Positions 25,950 to 34,105 of a stretch of 64,000 bases of DNA are shown here, in pieces. Origin of the DNA: Rubrivivax sp. A210. GTDB lineage: Bacteria > Pseudomonadota > Gammaproteobacteria > Burkholderiales > Burkholderiaceae_C. The position numbers and the translations under genes are program-made. Within the stretch, counting starts at the first letter, position 1. Each line of letters starts with the position of its first letter. The notes beneath the pieces are model-generated. The model had not been told where the DNA came from, ran no database searches, and saw nothing but the letters and a program-made list of their open reading frames with translations. The DNA is taken from contig NZ_CAJGBN010000008.1 of the NCBI RefSeq assembly GCF_904426505.1, forward strand, positions 34,469 to 98,468, given 5' to 3'.

Positions 25950-28598
25950 TCAGCCGCGCAGCGCTTCCAGCGCCTGCAGCGGCACGCCCATGTCGCGCCA
26001 TAGCGCCGGGTGGCAGGTGAAGAGCAGCACCTGGTGGCGCTGGGCGGCGTCGAAGAGGGCGCGCTTCATCAGCGAGAGGCGCTCCTCGTCGCTGTGTACC
26101 AGGGCGTCGTCCAGGATCACCAGGGTGGGCCGGCCGGCCTCCTTCAGCAGGTCGGCATAGGCCAGGCGGCTGATCACGCCCATCTGTTCGCGGGCACCGA
26201 AGCTCAGGGCCTCGAAGGGGTCGCTGCGCGGGCCGCGCGGCCCGCTGCGCGAGAGGGCGCCGGGCACCAGGTCCTGATCGACCTCCAGCCGTGCCGCCGG
26301 CAACAGCAGGCCCAGGTAGTGCTCGAGATGCTTTTGCAGCGGCGCCTGCAGCCGCCGCGTCAGATCCTGGCGGCGCTGTTCCAGGCGCTGCAGCAGATAG
26401 TCCAGCGCCTCGGCGCGGCGGCGCAGCTCGGCCAGCCGCCGCGCGGCCTGGGCCTGCTCGCCTTGGCAGCGGGCCAGCTCTTCCTCCAGCCCCTGGGCGC
26501 CGGCGGCGGCCAGCGCGGCCTCGAGCTGAACGATCTGGCGGTCGCGCGCCTGGTGCTGGCGCTCGGCCTCGTCGGCGCTGCGGCGCAGGCGTGCGACGTC
26601 CTGGTTCAGGATGTCGGGGCGGGCGGCGGCGATCTGGGCCTCGAGGGCCTCGACCGCGGCGCGCTGCGCCGCTTCCTGCACGCCGGCCTCGACCAGGGCC
26701 AGGCGCTGGGTGGCCAGTTCGGCCAGCAACTGCGGGCTGTCCAGCGCCAGCTGCAGTGCATCGCGCTCCTGCTGCGCCGCTTCGCGCCGGCTGGCCTGGG
26801 TGGCCAGGGTCTGGCGTGCCTTCTGCAGCGCCTGCAGGGCGGCGTCGGCCTGGGCGGTGGCGGCCTCGAAGGCGCGTTGGGCGGCATCCAGGGCCGGCAC
26901 GGGGCCCGTGGTCGGCTCCGGCGGCGCGGGCAGGCGGGCGAGGGCGCTGCCGGCCTCGGCCTGGCGTGCCTGCGCCGCGTCGAGGGCGGCACGCAGCGTC
27001 TCCAGGCCCTGGGGCGCCAGCACGCGGGCGGCCTTCTCGGCGCCCTCGGCATCGGCCAGGCGGGCTGCGTGGCTGCGCTCGCGGGCATCGGCCGCCGCCG
27101 CCGAGTCCAGGCCCAGGCGCTGCAGCAAGGCCTGGTGCTCGCCGCGCAGGCGCGCCTGCTCCTGCGCCAGCTCGGCCAGGTCGCGGCCACCGGGGGCGAT
27201 GGTGAGCGTGCCCACGCCTGCGATGAACACGGTGCAGGGTTCGATCAGCAGGCGTTCGCCGCGGCCGTTGATCTCGCCGCCCTGCAGCTGAATGCGGGCG
27301 CCTTCGGCGAGGTCGAAGCCCAGGCGGGTGGCGACGGCGGCCTGGCCGATCTCGAGCGCGGTCAGGCGCTGCTGCTGCTGGCGCAGCGCTTTCAGATCGG
27401 CCTCGGCCAGGCCCAGGCGGACGGCCTCGCGGCGCAGCGCGGCGGCGCGCTCGCTCTCGGTGCTGGCGCGCTGCAACAGTTCGGCCAGCTCGGCGGCGCG
27501 CGCCTGGGCATCGGCCAGCTGGCGCTGCAGCGTGGCGCGGTTGTCTTCCTGCCGCGCCAGCGCCAGCGCCTGGCGCGCGGCGCGCAGCGTGGTGGCCGCT
27601 GCCGCCTCGGCCTGCTCGCTTTGGGCCGCCACGGCCTGGGCCTGCTCATGCTGGTGGCTGGCCTCGGCCAGGGCCTGGCCGCGGGCCAGCAATTGCTGCT
27701 GTTGCTGCTCGGCCGCCAGCAGGCGCTGGGCCAGCAGTTCGCGCAGCCCGCTGGTCTGGCGCAGCTGCTCGCGCTCGCGGTCACGCGTGCCGGCCAGGGC
27801 CTGGGCCGCCTGCAGCGCCTGGCGGGCGCCAGCCTCTTGCTGGCGCAGCGCGGCCCAGGGCGCATCGCGCGTGTCGGCCGCATGGGCCTGCCGCAGCAGG
27901 CGCAATTGGTCGACCTGGCCGCGGTAGTCGGCCACGGCCTGTTGCAGCGCGGCCAACTGCGCCGCCAGCGCCAACTCGTCGGCGATGGCCTTCTGGTAGG
28001 CGCCGCGTGGCTTGCCGGTGCCGGTGAGCAGCTCTTCGCGCAGGCCTTGTACCTGGGCCGTGATCTCGTCGCCGCCGCTGGCCGCCACCTCGCCCAGCGA
28101 GTTGTCGAGCGCACGGCGCAGATGATCGGCGGCAAAGCCCACCGCGTCGCGCACCGCCTGGCCCGCGCCCTGCTCGATCCACAGCAGGCCGGGGATGCCC
28201 CAGTGCTCGGCCCTGCTCGCGCCCTTGCCGGCGAACTGGAAGCCCAGCTGCTCGGCCAGCCAGTCCTCGGCCTCCACGCCTTCGAGGCGCCGCGTGCCCA
28301 CCATCAGCTCGCAGCGCTTCTTGTGCAGAAAGCTCTTGCTCAGGCGGCAGCTTTCGCCGCCCAGCTCAAAGGCCAGCTCCACCAGCGGCGCGGCGGCACT
28401 GTCGCCATGGGGACGCAGGTCGTCGACGCTGGTCGAGCGGTGGCGCTCGAAGAAGGCGGCGCGGATGGCGCGCACCAGCGTGCTCTTGCCGGCCTCATTG
28501 GCGCCGGTGTAGATGTTGAGGCCGGGTGCAATGCCGGCCAGCTCGAAAGGCTCGCGGAACTGCCGCAGCTCGGCCACGCGCAGGCTTTGCAGCCTCAT
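25950..28598 (-). CDS. YhaN-like AAA ATPase (SbcC/Rad50-type)
   Basis: 882 aa. N-terminal Walker A is GANEAGKST (32-40) after MRLQSLRVAELRQFREPFEL; the C-terminus has the ABC signature-like LSFGAREQMG and Walker B LVILDDALVHSD. Between them is a long alanine/glutamine/arginine-rich coiled coil (residues ~190-760), the SMC/Rad50 layout. It overlaps the phosphoesterase gene by ATGA, matching the YhaN-YhaO pair of Bacillus and relatives rather than canonical SbcC. Likely forms an ATP-driven nuclease complex for DNA ends with YhaO. Convergent with recD. Confidence 0.85.
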   Translation of the reverse strand: MRLQSLRVAELRQFREPFELAGIAPGLNIYTGANEAGKSTLVRAIRAAFFERHRSTSVDDLRPHGDSAAAPLVELAFELGGESCRLSKSFLHKKRCELMVGTRRLEGVEAEDWLAEQLGFQFAGKGASRAEHWGIPGLLWIEQGAGQAVRDAVGFAADHLRRALDNSLGEVAASGGDEITAQVQGLREELLTGTGKPRGAYQKAIADELALAAQLAALQQAVADYRGQVDQLRLLRQAHAADTRDAPWAALRQQEAGARQALQAAQALAGTRDREREQLRQTSGLRELLAQRLLAAEQQQQQLLARGQALAEASHQHEQAQAVAAQSEQAEAAAATTLRAARQALALARQEDNRATLQRQLADAQARAAELAELLQRASTESERAAALRREAVRLGLAEADLKALRQQQQRLTALEIGQAAVATRLGFDLAEGARIQLQGGEINGRGERLLIEPCTVFIAGVGTLTIAPGGRDLAELAQEQARLRGEHQALLQRLGLDSAAAADARERSHAARLADAEGAEKAARVLAPQGLETLRAALDAAQARQAEAGSALARLPAPPEPTTGPVPALDAAQRAFEAATAQADAALQALQKARQTLATQASRREAAQQERDALQLALDSPQLLAELATQRLALVEAGVQEAAQRAAVEALEAQIAAARPDILNQDVARLRRSADEAERQHQARDRQIVQLEAALAAAGAQGLEEELARCQGEQAQAARRLAELRRRAEALDYLLQRLEQRRQDLTRRLQAPLQKHLEHYLGLLLPAARLEVDQDLVPGALSRSGPRGPRSDPFEALSFGAREQMGVISRLAYADLLKEAGRPTLVILDDALVHSDEERLSLMKRALFDAAQRHQVLLFTCHPALWRDMGVPLQALEALRG

Positions 28599-29731
28599 GC
28601 GGCCCCCGCGCCGCGCGCCACCAGCAGGCCGGTGAGCAGGGCCAGCGCGTCCTGGGCGCGGCGTGGATCGTCGCCGGCGGCGGCGCCGGCCGCGCCGCCG
28701 ACACCGCGCAGTTCGGCCACCAGCTCGCCCAGCCAGCCATCGACGTGGAGGGCGGCGATGTCTTCGTCGGTGGGTGCCAGGCGCAGGCCGCCCAGGTCGC
28801 TGCGCAGGCAGCGCAGCCGCGCCTCGGCCGCACCCAGCGCGGCCTGCAGGCGGGCCTGGCCGGCGAGGTCGATGTGGCCGCTGAGTTGCAGGTCGATCAC
28901 ATCGGGCGCGCCCAAGGCCTCGAGGCGGGCGATGAGGCCGTCGAGGTCGCTCGCCACGTCCAGGCGTGCGGCCAGCTGTTGCCAGCGAAACTGCGCCACC
29001 GCCACCGGCCGCACGCGCGGCGGCGTGCCCGGCTCGGCCAGGCTCACCAGCAGCGCCTGCCCGGGATCGTTGCCCTTGAATCTATCGGGCTCGGGCGTGC
29101 CGCTGTACCAGGTGCGCGCGTCGATGCACTTGGTGCCATGCCAGTCGCCCAGCGCCAGGTAGTCCAGCCGGGCGCGGACGGCGCGGTCGGGGGCGATGGG
29201 GTTGGCGGAATCGATTTCGTCGGCCAGCAGGCCCTGCACGGCGCCGTGGGCGACGCCGATGCGCCACCAGCCGTCGGGCGTCTCGGCGCCGTCGAACCAG
29301 TCGCTCAGATCTCCGTGGGTGTGGCGCTGGGTGAGCGGCGCACACAGCAGGGCCAGGCGCGATGCCGCCAGCTCGACCACCCGCGGCTGCAAGGCCAGGT
29401 ACACATTGTCAGGAACGGCCTGCAGCCGCAACGCGTGGCTCCACACGCTTTCGGCCAGGGCGGCGTCGTGGTTGCCGGGGATCATCACCCAGGGGCCGGC
29501 GTAGGCCGCCAGCGCATTGAAGAGGCGGCGGATGCTGCGCGCCGAAACGGTCTGGGCATCGAAGACATCGCCGGCCACGACCACGGCGTCGACCTTCTCG
29601 GCCGTGGCCAGGGCGGCCAGTCTTTCGACGGCTGTGTAACGGGCCTCGGCCAGGGCGGCGGCGTCGTCGGGCGCAAAGACGCCGTACTGGCGGCCGATCT
29701 GCCAATCGGCGGTATGCAAAAGCGTGGGCAT
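28595..29731 (-). CDS. YhaO/SbcD-like DNA exonuclease, metallophosphoesterase
   Basis: 378 aa. Calcineurin-like phosphoesterase motifs are visible: HTADWQIGR (metal ligands D,H region), VVAGDVFDAQT, MIPGNHDAAL, and the later GVAHGAVQ and LALGDWHGTK. This is the Mre11/SbcD nuclease core; the C-terminal ~120 residues are the partner-binding region. The stop overlaps the start of the SMC-like gene, so the two form one operon. Role in DNA end processing is inferred from the family. Confidence 0.88.
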   Translation of the reverse strand: MPTLLHTADWQIGRQYGVFAPDDAAALAEARYTAVERLAALATAEKVDAVVVAGDVFDAQTVSARSIRRLFNALAAYAGPWVMIPGNHDAALAESVWSHALRLQAVPDNVYLALQPRVVELAASRLALLCAPLTQRHTHGDLSDWFDGAETPDGWWRIGVAHGAVQGLLADEIDSANPIAPDRAVRARLDYLALGDWHGTKCIDARTWYSGTPEPDRFKGNDPGQALLVSLAEPGTPPRVRPVAVAQFRWQQLAARLDVASDLDGLIARLEALGAPDVIDLQLSGHIDLAGQARLQAALGAAEARLRCLRSDLGGLRLAPTDEDIAALHVDGWLGELVAELRGVGGAAGAAAGDDPRRAQDALALLTGLLVARGAGAA

Positions 29732-29799
29732 GCGCGAACCTGGATGCGGCTGCGGCGGCGCCGCAGGCTGCGCATTGTCGCGGTGGCCGCGCGCCTTGT

Positions 29800-30282
29800 T
29801 CAGTCGCTGCGGGGCCGGGCGGTGGGAGTGGGTGCTGTGCCGGCCTCGGGCTGGCGCAGCAGGCGCACCAGCAGCAGGGCGGCCGAGGCGGTGAAGGCGG
29901 CCATGCCCACGGGCTGCTGGCCGATGAGGCGGGTGAACTCGTGCAGGGCCTGGGGCTGGACCTGGGCGACGAAGCGCGCCAGTTCGGCCATCTGGGCGTT
30001 GGAGTAGCGCGCCACCTCGGTCATCGCCGCCTTGCTGCCTTCTGATCCGCTCTGGTACAGGTAGCAGCCGAAGGCACCCGCGGCCACACCCATCGTGCCC
30101 AGCGTGCCCAGGGGTTCGAGAAGGCAGTGCAGCAGACGCTCGCGCAGGGCCGGCGGGGCCGCGGCATAGAGGCGCGACACCAGCCGCGGCACCGGCGCCG
30201 GCCGCGGCACCGGGGGCTGGGCCAGGGCGGCGGCCTGGGCGCGTGCCGGTTCGGCCAGGTCGTCGAATTCATCAACCAGCAA
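29800..30282 (-). CDS. Small membrane-associated hypothetical protein (TTG start)
   Basis: 160 aa, no family recognised. The TTG at 30282 (LLVDEFDDLAEPARAQ) is preferred because AGGAG lies exactly 7 nt before it (30290-30294); the in-frame ATG at 30333 has no such site. After a proline-rich linker there is a helix (YAAAPPALRERLLHCLLEPL), a glycine-rich hydrophobic stretch (GTLGTMGVAAGAFGCYLYQ) and a likely transmembrane helix near the C-terminus (PVGMAAFTASAALLLVRLLR). Probably an inner-membrane protein of unknown role. It is downstream of nothing on its strand and divergent from the GNAT gene across about 260 bp in which no other feature is seen. Confidence 0.6.
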   Translation of the reverse strand: MLVDEFDDLAEPARAQAAALAQPPVPRPAPVPRLVSRLYAAAPPALRERLLHCLLEPLGTLGTMGVAAGAFGCYLYQSGSEGSKAAMTEVARYSNAQMAELARFVAQVQPQALHEFTRLIGQQPVGMAAFTASAALLLVRLLRQPEAGTAPTPTARPRSD

Positions 30283-30541
30283 TCCTGAGCTCCTGCATCG
30301 TTGGGGGCCTTGATCGAGTGGCGGGTAAACCATGAGTTCCGCCACAAGGGCCGCACTGTGGCGCCTGGACGGCACCTTGATGTTTCGAGCTGTTTATGCC
30401 GGTTGCATGTCGGGGGTGTGAAGGGTGAGGGAGCCGGATGTCCCTCCTGGATCGCCGAGCCCATTCTTTCGACGCAGGCGGCTCCAACTTCGAGCTTGCG
30501 GAAATGGCAAGCAGCCCTGCGCCGAACGCCACAATCCCGCC

Positions 30542-31057
30542 ATGACCACCCCCACGCCCACCCCCACCCTGCGCCCCGCCACCCCCGCCGACGTGCCCGC
30601 CATCGTCGGCCTGATCCGCGAGCTGGCGGTGTTCGAAAAGCTCGAGCACCTGGTCGTCGTGACGCCGGAGTCGCTGCTGCCCCAGCTCTTCGGCGAGCGC
30701 CCGGCGGCCGAGGCGCTGGTGGGCGAGGTGGGCGGCACGGTGGTGGCCTTCGCGCTCTTCTTCCACAACTTCAGCACCTTCCTCGGCCGCCCCGGGCTCT
30801 ACCTGGAAGACCTCTACGTGCAGCCGGCCCACCGCGGCACCGGCCTCGGCAAGGCCCTGCTTCGGGCCCTGGGTGCGCTGGCGGTGGCGCGCGGCTGCGG
30901 GCGCTTCGAGTGGAGCGTGCTGGACTGGAATCGCAACGCGATCAACTTTTATGAACGCATGGGCGCCACCGTGATGCCCGATTGGCGCATCTGCCGCATC
31001 GCCGGGCCGGCGCTGCAGGCCTTTGCCGCGGGCTCAGGCCAGGATGGCGGCGAGTAG
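30542..31057 (+). CDS. GNAT family N-acetyltransferase
   Basis: 171 aa. Acetyl-CoA-dependent acetyltransferase with the GNAT core: LRPATPADVPAIVGLIRELA at the N-terminus, LYLEDLYVQPAHRGTGLGKA (motif A with the acetyl-CoA loop) and FEWSVLDWNRNAINFYERMG (motif B). The closest memory match is the diamine/spermidine-type acetyltransferase subgroup. Start ATG at 30542. Its 3' end overlaps the convergent HD-GYP gene by 24 bp. Substrate unknown. Confidence 0.88.
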   Translation: MTTPTPTPTLRPATPADVPAIVGLIRELAVFEKLEHLVVVTPESLLPQLFGERPAAEALVGEVGGTVVAFALFFHNFSTFLGRPGLYLEDLYVQPAHRGTGLGKALLRALGALAVARGCGRFEWSVLDWNRNAINFYERMGATVMPDWRICRIAGPALQAFAAGSGQDGGE

Positions 31058-32155
31058 CCGGTCCAGCGGCAGGCGCACATTGAGGCTGCGCTCGCCCACC
31101 ACGGCAGCCACGGCGCGCCGGCGCGGGTCGGTGGTCACGCGCAGCGGCCGCGGCAGCGGCATGCCGCGTTCGTTGCTCAGGCAGGCCACGATGGGCGTGG
31201 TGATGGTGGGGCCGCGCGCCACCACCAAGGCCAGTTCGCCCGAGGCCAGGCGCACATAGCAGCCGGGCGGGTAGAGGCCGAACTCCTTGACCAGCGCCGC
31301 CGTCATCTCGTTGCCGGGCTCGCGCACGAACATCTCGCGGCCGGCGCGGTCGGCCGCCTGGGCGTCGCGGCCCACGCGGCCGGCCAGGCGCGCGGTGTAG
31401 TTGTCGGCGCGCCGCGCCAACGAGGCCAGGTCGCCGGGCTCCCTGCAGCCGCTGGGGTAGCCGCTGCCGTCTTCGCATTCGTGGTGGCGCAGCACGCCTT
31501 CCAGCCACAGCGGGTCGCTGATGCCGGCCTGCTCGAGCATGCGCACGCTGCGCATCGGGTGGGTGCGCAGCAGGCCCAGCTGCTGCGCCGTGGGCGCGGT
31601 GATCTGGCGCGCCAGCTGGCCTTGCAGCTCGAGCATGGAGATGTTCATCGTCAGCCCGACCTTGAAGGCGCGTTCGGTCTGCGCCGCGTCCCAGCCCAGG
31701 CGCTGCGCCACCAGGGCGCAGGTGATGGCGGTGCGCAGCGAGCGCTGGGCGCCGTAGTCGATATCGTCGTTGTGAACCTGGCGCAGCACCTGGAAGATGG
31801 CGAGATCGGGGTCGCGGGCGATGAGCGTCTGCACCGGCGCCGCGGCGGCGTCCAGCGCGTTGGCAAAGCCGGTGCTGTCGGCGCGTGCCAGCGTGCGCGC
31901 CGCCTCGGCCAGGCAGCGCGACCACAGCGCCGGCAACTCGTCGCGCCGCGCATTGGCGATGTCGGGCTCGGCGCGCTTGAGCTCGGCGATGTCGACCAGG
32001 GCGCCGCGCGTGAACAGCTCTTCGAGCTGGCCCTGCGATTCGATGCGGATGCCGCGCGCCAGCAGCAGCAGGCCGTCGGCGTCGCGCACATTGAAAGGCA
32101 GTGCGTGGCCGGGGTGGACCAGGTGCTTGACGGCAGAGAGGGCGGCGTAGGGCAT
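31034..32155 (-). CDS. HD-GYP-type protein with degenerate metal site
   Basis: 373 aa. HD-GYP proteins hydrolyse c-di-GMP. Recognisable parts: RTHPMRSVRML (199 is the conserved His), HHECEDGSGYP (224-234) for the usual HHERxDGxGYP, and RADNYTARLAGR for the late Asp. The HD dyad itself is missing: GLTMNISMLELQ (167-178) stands where GLLHDIGK is expected, and an earlier ligand His also appears replaced by Ser. The first ~115 residues are a separate domain (DGLLLLARGIRI, ELFTRGALVDIAE) seen in many such proteins. Probably catalytically impaired, perhaps a binding or signalling protein. Start ATG at 32155. Confidence 0.8.
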   Translation of the reverse strand: MPYAALSAVKHLVHPGHALPFNVRDADGLLLLARGIRIESQGQLEELFTRGALVDIAELKRAEPDIANARRDELPALWSRCLAEAARTLARADSTGFANALDAAAAPVQTLIARDPDLAIFQVLRQVHNDDIDYGAQRSLRTAITCALVAQRLGWDAAQTERAFKVGLTMNISMLELQGQLARQITAPTAQQLGLLRTHPMRSVRMLEQAGISDPLWLEGVLRHHECEDGSGYPSGCREPGDLASLARRADNYTARLAGRVGRDAQAADRAGREMFVREPGNEMTAALVKEFGLYPPGCYVRLASGELALVVARGPTITTPIVACLSNERGMPLPRPLRVTTDPRRRAVAAVVGERSLNVRLPLDRLLAAILA

Positions 32156-32287
32156 GGGGTTTGCGTACTGCGTGGGCGCGGATGCGTGTACCCGGTGGCT
32201 TGTTTTCGGCCCGGGCAGGGCCGAACTTGACGCGACCCCGGGAAACGCCCCGGGGCGTGGGTGCAGAGGCCGCCTTAACCTCGCAGG

Positions 32288-34045
32288 ATGAAAGCTCGGC
32301 GAACCCCTTCCCGCACCGATCCGGCCCTGGCCCATGATCATCTCCACGGCAGCTTCCGCTGGCAGGTGCCGGCGCGCTTCAACATCGGCCAGGCCTGCTG
32401 CGCACGCTGGGCGCGGCGGCCGGCCACGGCGCGCCGCACCGCCATCGCCTGGGAGCATGAAGACGGCCGCAGCGGCCGCCTCAGCTACGGCCAGCTGCAG
32501 CGCCAGGCCGATGCACTGGGCCATGCGCTGCGGCGCCTGGGCGTGCAGCGCGGCGACCGCGTCGCCATCGTGATGCCGCAGCGGCCCGAGACGGCCGCGG
32601 CCCACATGGCCGTCTACCAGCTGGGCGCGGTGGCGATGCCGCTGTCCATGCTCTTCGGCCCCGAAGCGCTGGCATACCGGCTGCAGGACAGCGCCGCCGT
32701 GCTGGCCATTGCCGACGAGAGTTCCATCGCCAATCTTCGCGCGGTGCGAGGCGAGTGCCCGGCCCTGAAGTGCCTGGTGGCCGTGGGCGGCGCGGCCGGG
32801 CAGGGCGATCTGGACTGGGTCGATGTTCAAGCGGCGGGTGCCGGCCTGCCACCGCCCGTGTCCTGCGACACCGCGGCCGACGACGCCGCGGTGCTGATCT
32901 ACACCAGCGGCACCACCGGCCCGCCCAAGGGCGCGCTGATCCCGCACCGCGCCTTGATCGGCAACCTGAGCGGCTTTGTCTGCAGCCAGAACGGCTTCGG
33001 CCTCGGCCGCGGCGAGGTCTTCTGGAGTCCGGCCGACTGGGCCTGGACCGGCGGCCTGATGGACGCACTGCTGCCCACGCTGTACTTCGGCCGCCCCATC
33101 GTGGCCTACCAGGGCCGCTTCGCGCCCGAGCGCGCCTTCGAGCTGATGCAGCGCCACCGCGTCACGCACAGCTTTCTCTTCCCCACGGCGCTGAAGGCGA
33201 TGATGAAGGCGGTGCCGGCGCCGGGCCAGCGCTACCGGCTGCGCCTGCGCGCCGTGATGAGCGCGGGCGAGGCGGTGGGCGATGCCGTCTTCAACTGGTG
33301 CCGCGAGGCCCTGGGCCTGACCGTCAACGAGATGTTCGGCCAGACCGAGATCAACTACATCGTCGGCAACTGCGGCGCCTGGCAGGACGTCGAAGGCCGC
33401 CGCCACCCCGGCTGGCCGGCGCGGCCCGGCAGCATGGGCCGCGCCTACCCGGGCCACCGCGTCGCCGTGCTCGACGACGAAGGCCGCGTCTGCCCGCCGG
33501 GCACGCAGGGCGACGTGGCAGTGCACCGGCGCGACATCCACGGCCACCCCGACCCGGTGTTCTTCCTCGGCTACTGGAACAACGAGGCCGCCACGCGCGC
33601 CAAGTTCACCGGCAGCCCCGACGACAGCTGGTGCCGCACCGGCGACACCGCGGTGATGGACGCCGACGGCTGGCTCTGGTACCAGGGCCGCAGCGACGAT
33701 GTCTTCAAATCCGCCGGCTACCGCATCGGCCCCAGCGAGATCGAGAACTGCCTCGTCAAGCACCCTGCGGTGGCCAATGCCGTGGTGGTGCCCAAGCCCG
33801 ACGCCGAGCGCGGCGCCGTGGTCAAGGCCTATGTCGTGCTGGCTGCCGGTCATGCGGGTGACGATGTGGACAAGAAGGCCCTGGTGCTGGCGCTGCAGCA
33901 GCATGTGCGCGGCCGGCTCGCGCCCTATGAATACCCGAAGGAGATCGAGTTCATAGACGCCCTGCCCATGACCACCACCGGCAAGGTGCAGCGCCGCGTG
34001 CTGCGCCTGCAGGAAGAGCAGCGCGCGGCGGCGGCAAAGACCTGA
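32288..34045 (+). CDS. AMP-dependent acyl-CoA synthetase
   Basis: 585 aa, ANL superfamily. Activates a carboxylic acid to an acyl-CoA through an acyl-AMP. P-loop motif LIYTSGTTGPPKGA, the GQTEINYIVGN region (A5-like), YxGRSDDVFKSAGYRIGPSE (hinge) and the C-terminal lysine in TTTGKVQRR are all present. The overall pattern (FGLGRGEVFWSPADWAWTGG) is closer to medium-chain/acetyl-type acyl-CoA synthetases than to AcsA. The real acsA is at 46049, so this one probably acts on another short or medium acid. Start ATG at 32288; the murA-like gene follows after 60 bp. Confidence 0.88.
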   Translation: MKARRTPSRTDPALAHDHLHGSFRWQVPARFNIGQACCARWARRPATARRTAIAWEHEDGRSGRLSYGQLQRQADALGHALRRLGVQRGDRVAIVMPQRPETAAAHMAVYQLGAVAMPLSMLFGPEALAYRLQDSAAVLAIADESSIANLRAVRGECPALKCLVAVGGAAGQGDLDWVDVQAAGAGLPPPVSCDTAADDAAVLIYTSGTTGPPKGALIPHRALIGNLSGFVCSQNGFGLGRGEVFWSPADWAWTGGLMDALLPTLYFGRPIVAYQGRFAPERAFELMQRHRVTHSFLFPTALKAMMKAVPAPGQRYRLRLRAVMSAGEAVGDAVFNWCREALGLTVNEMFGQTEINYIVGNCGAWQDVEGRRHPGWPARPGSMGRAYPGHRVAVLDDEGRVCPPGTQGDVAVHRRDIHGHPDPVFFLGYWNNEAATRAKFTGSPDDSWCRTGDTAVMDADGWLWYQGRSDDVFKSAGYRIGPSEIENCLVKHPAVANAVVVPKPDAERGAVVKAYVVLAAGHAGDDVDKKALVLALQQHVRGRLAPYEYPKEIEFIDALPMTTTGKVQRRVLRLQEEQRAAAAKT

Positions 34046-34105
34046 GCCGGGCGGCCCTGGCCGGGGGCGGCGCCACAATGGCGCTTTCAGCTCCACAGGC
34101 GCTCC

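Noticed and set aside
26010..29162. 1050-aa plus-strand frame opposite the YhaN/YhaO genes
   Set aside because: Shadow of a coiled-coil ATPase; composition dominated by GLQ/ALG runs.
30283..30541. Extra gene or small RNA in the ~260 bp between the TTG-start gene and GNAT
   Set aside because: Frames here are short and without recognisable protein features; no clear hairpin with T-tract was found.
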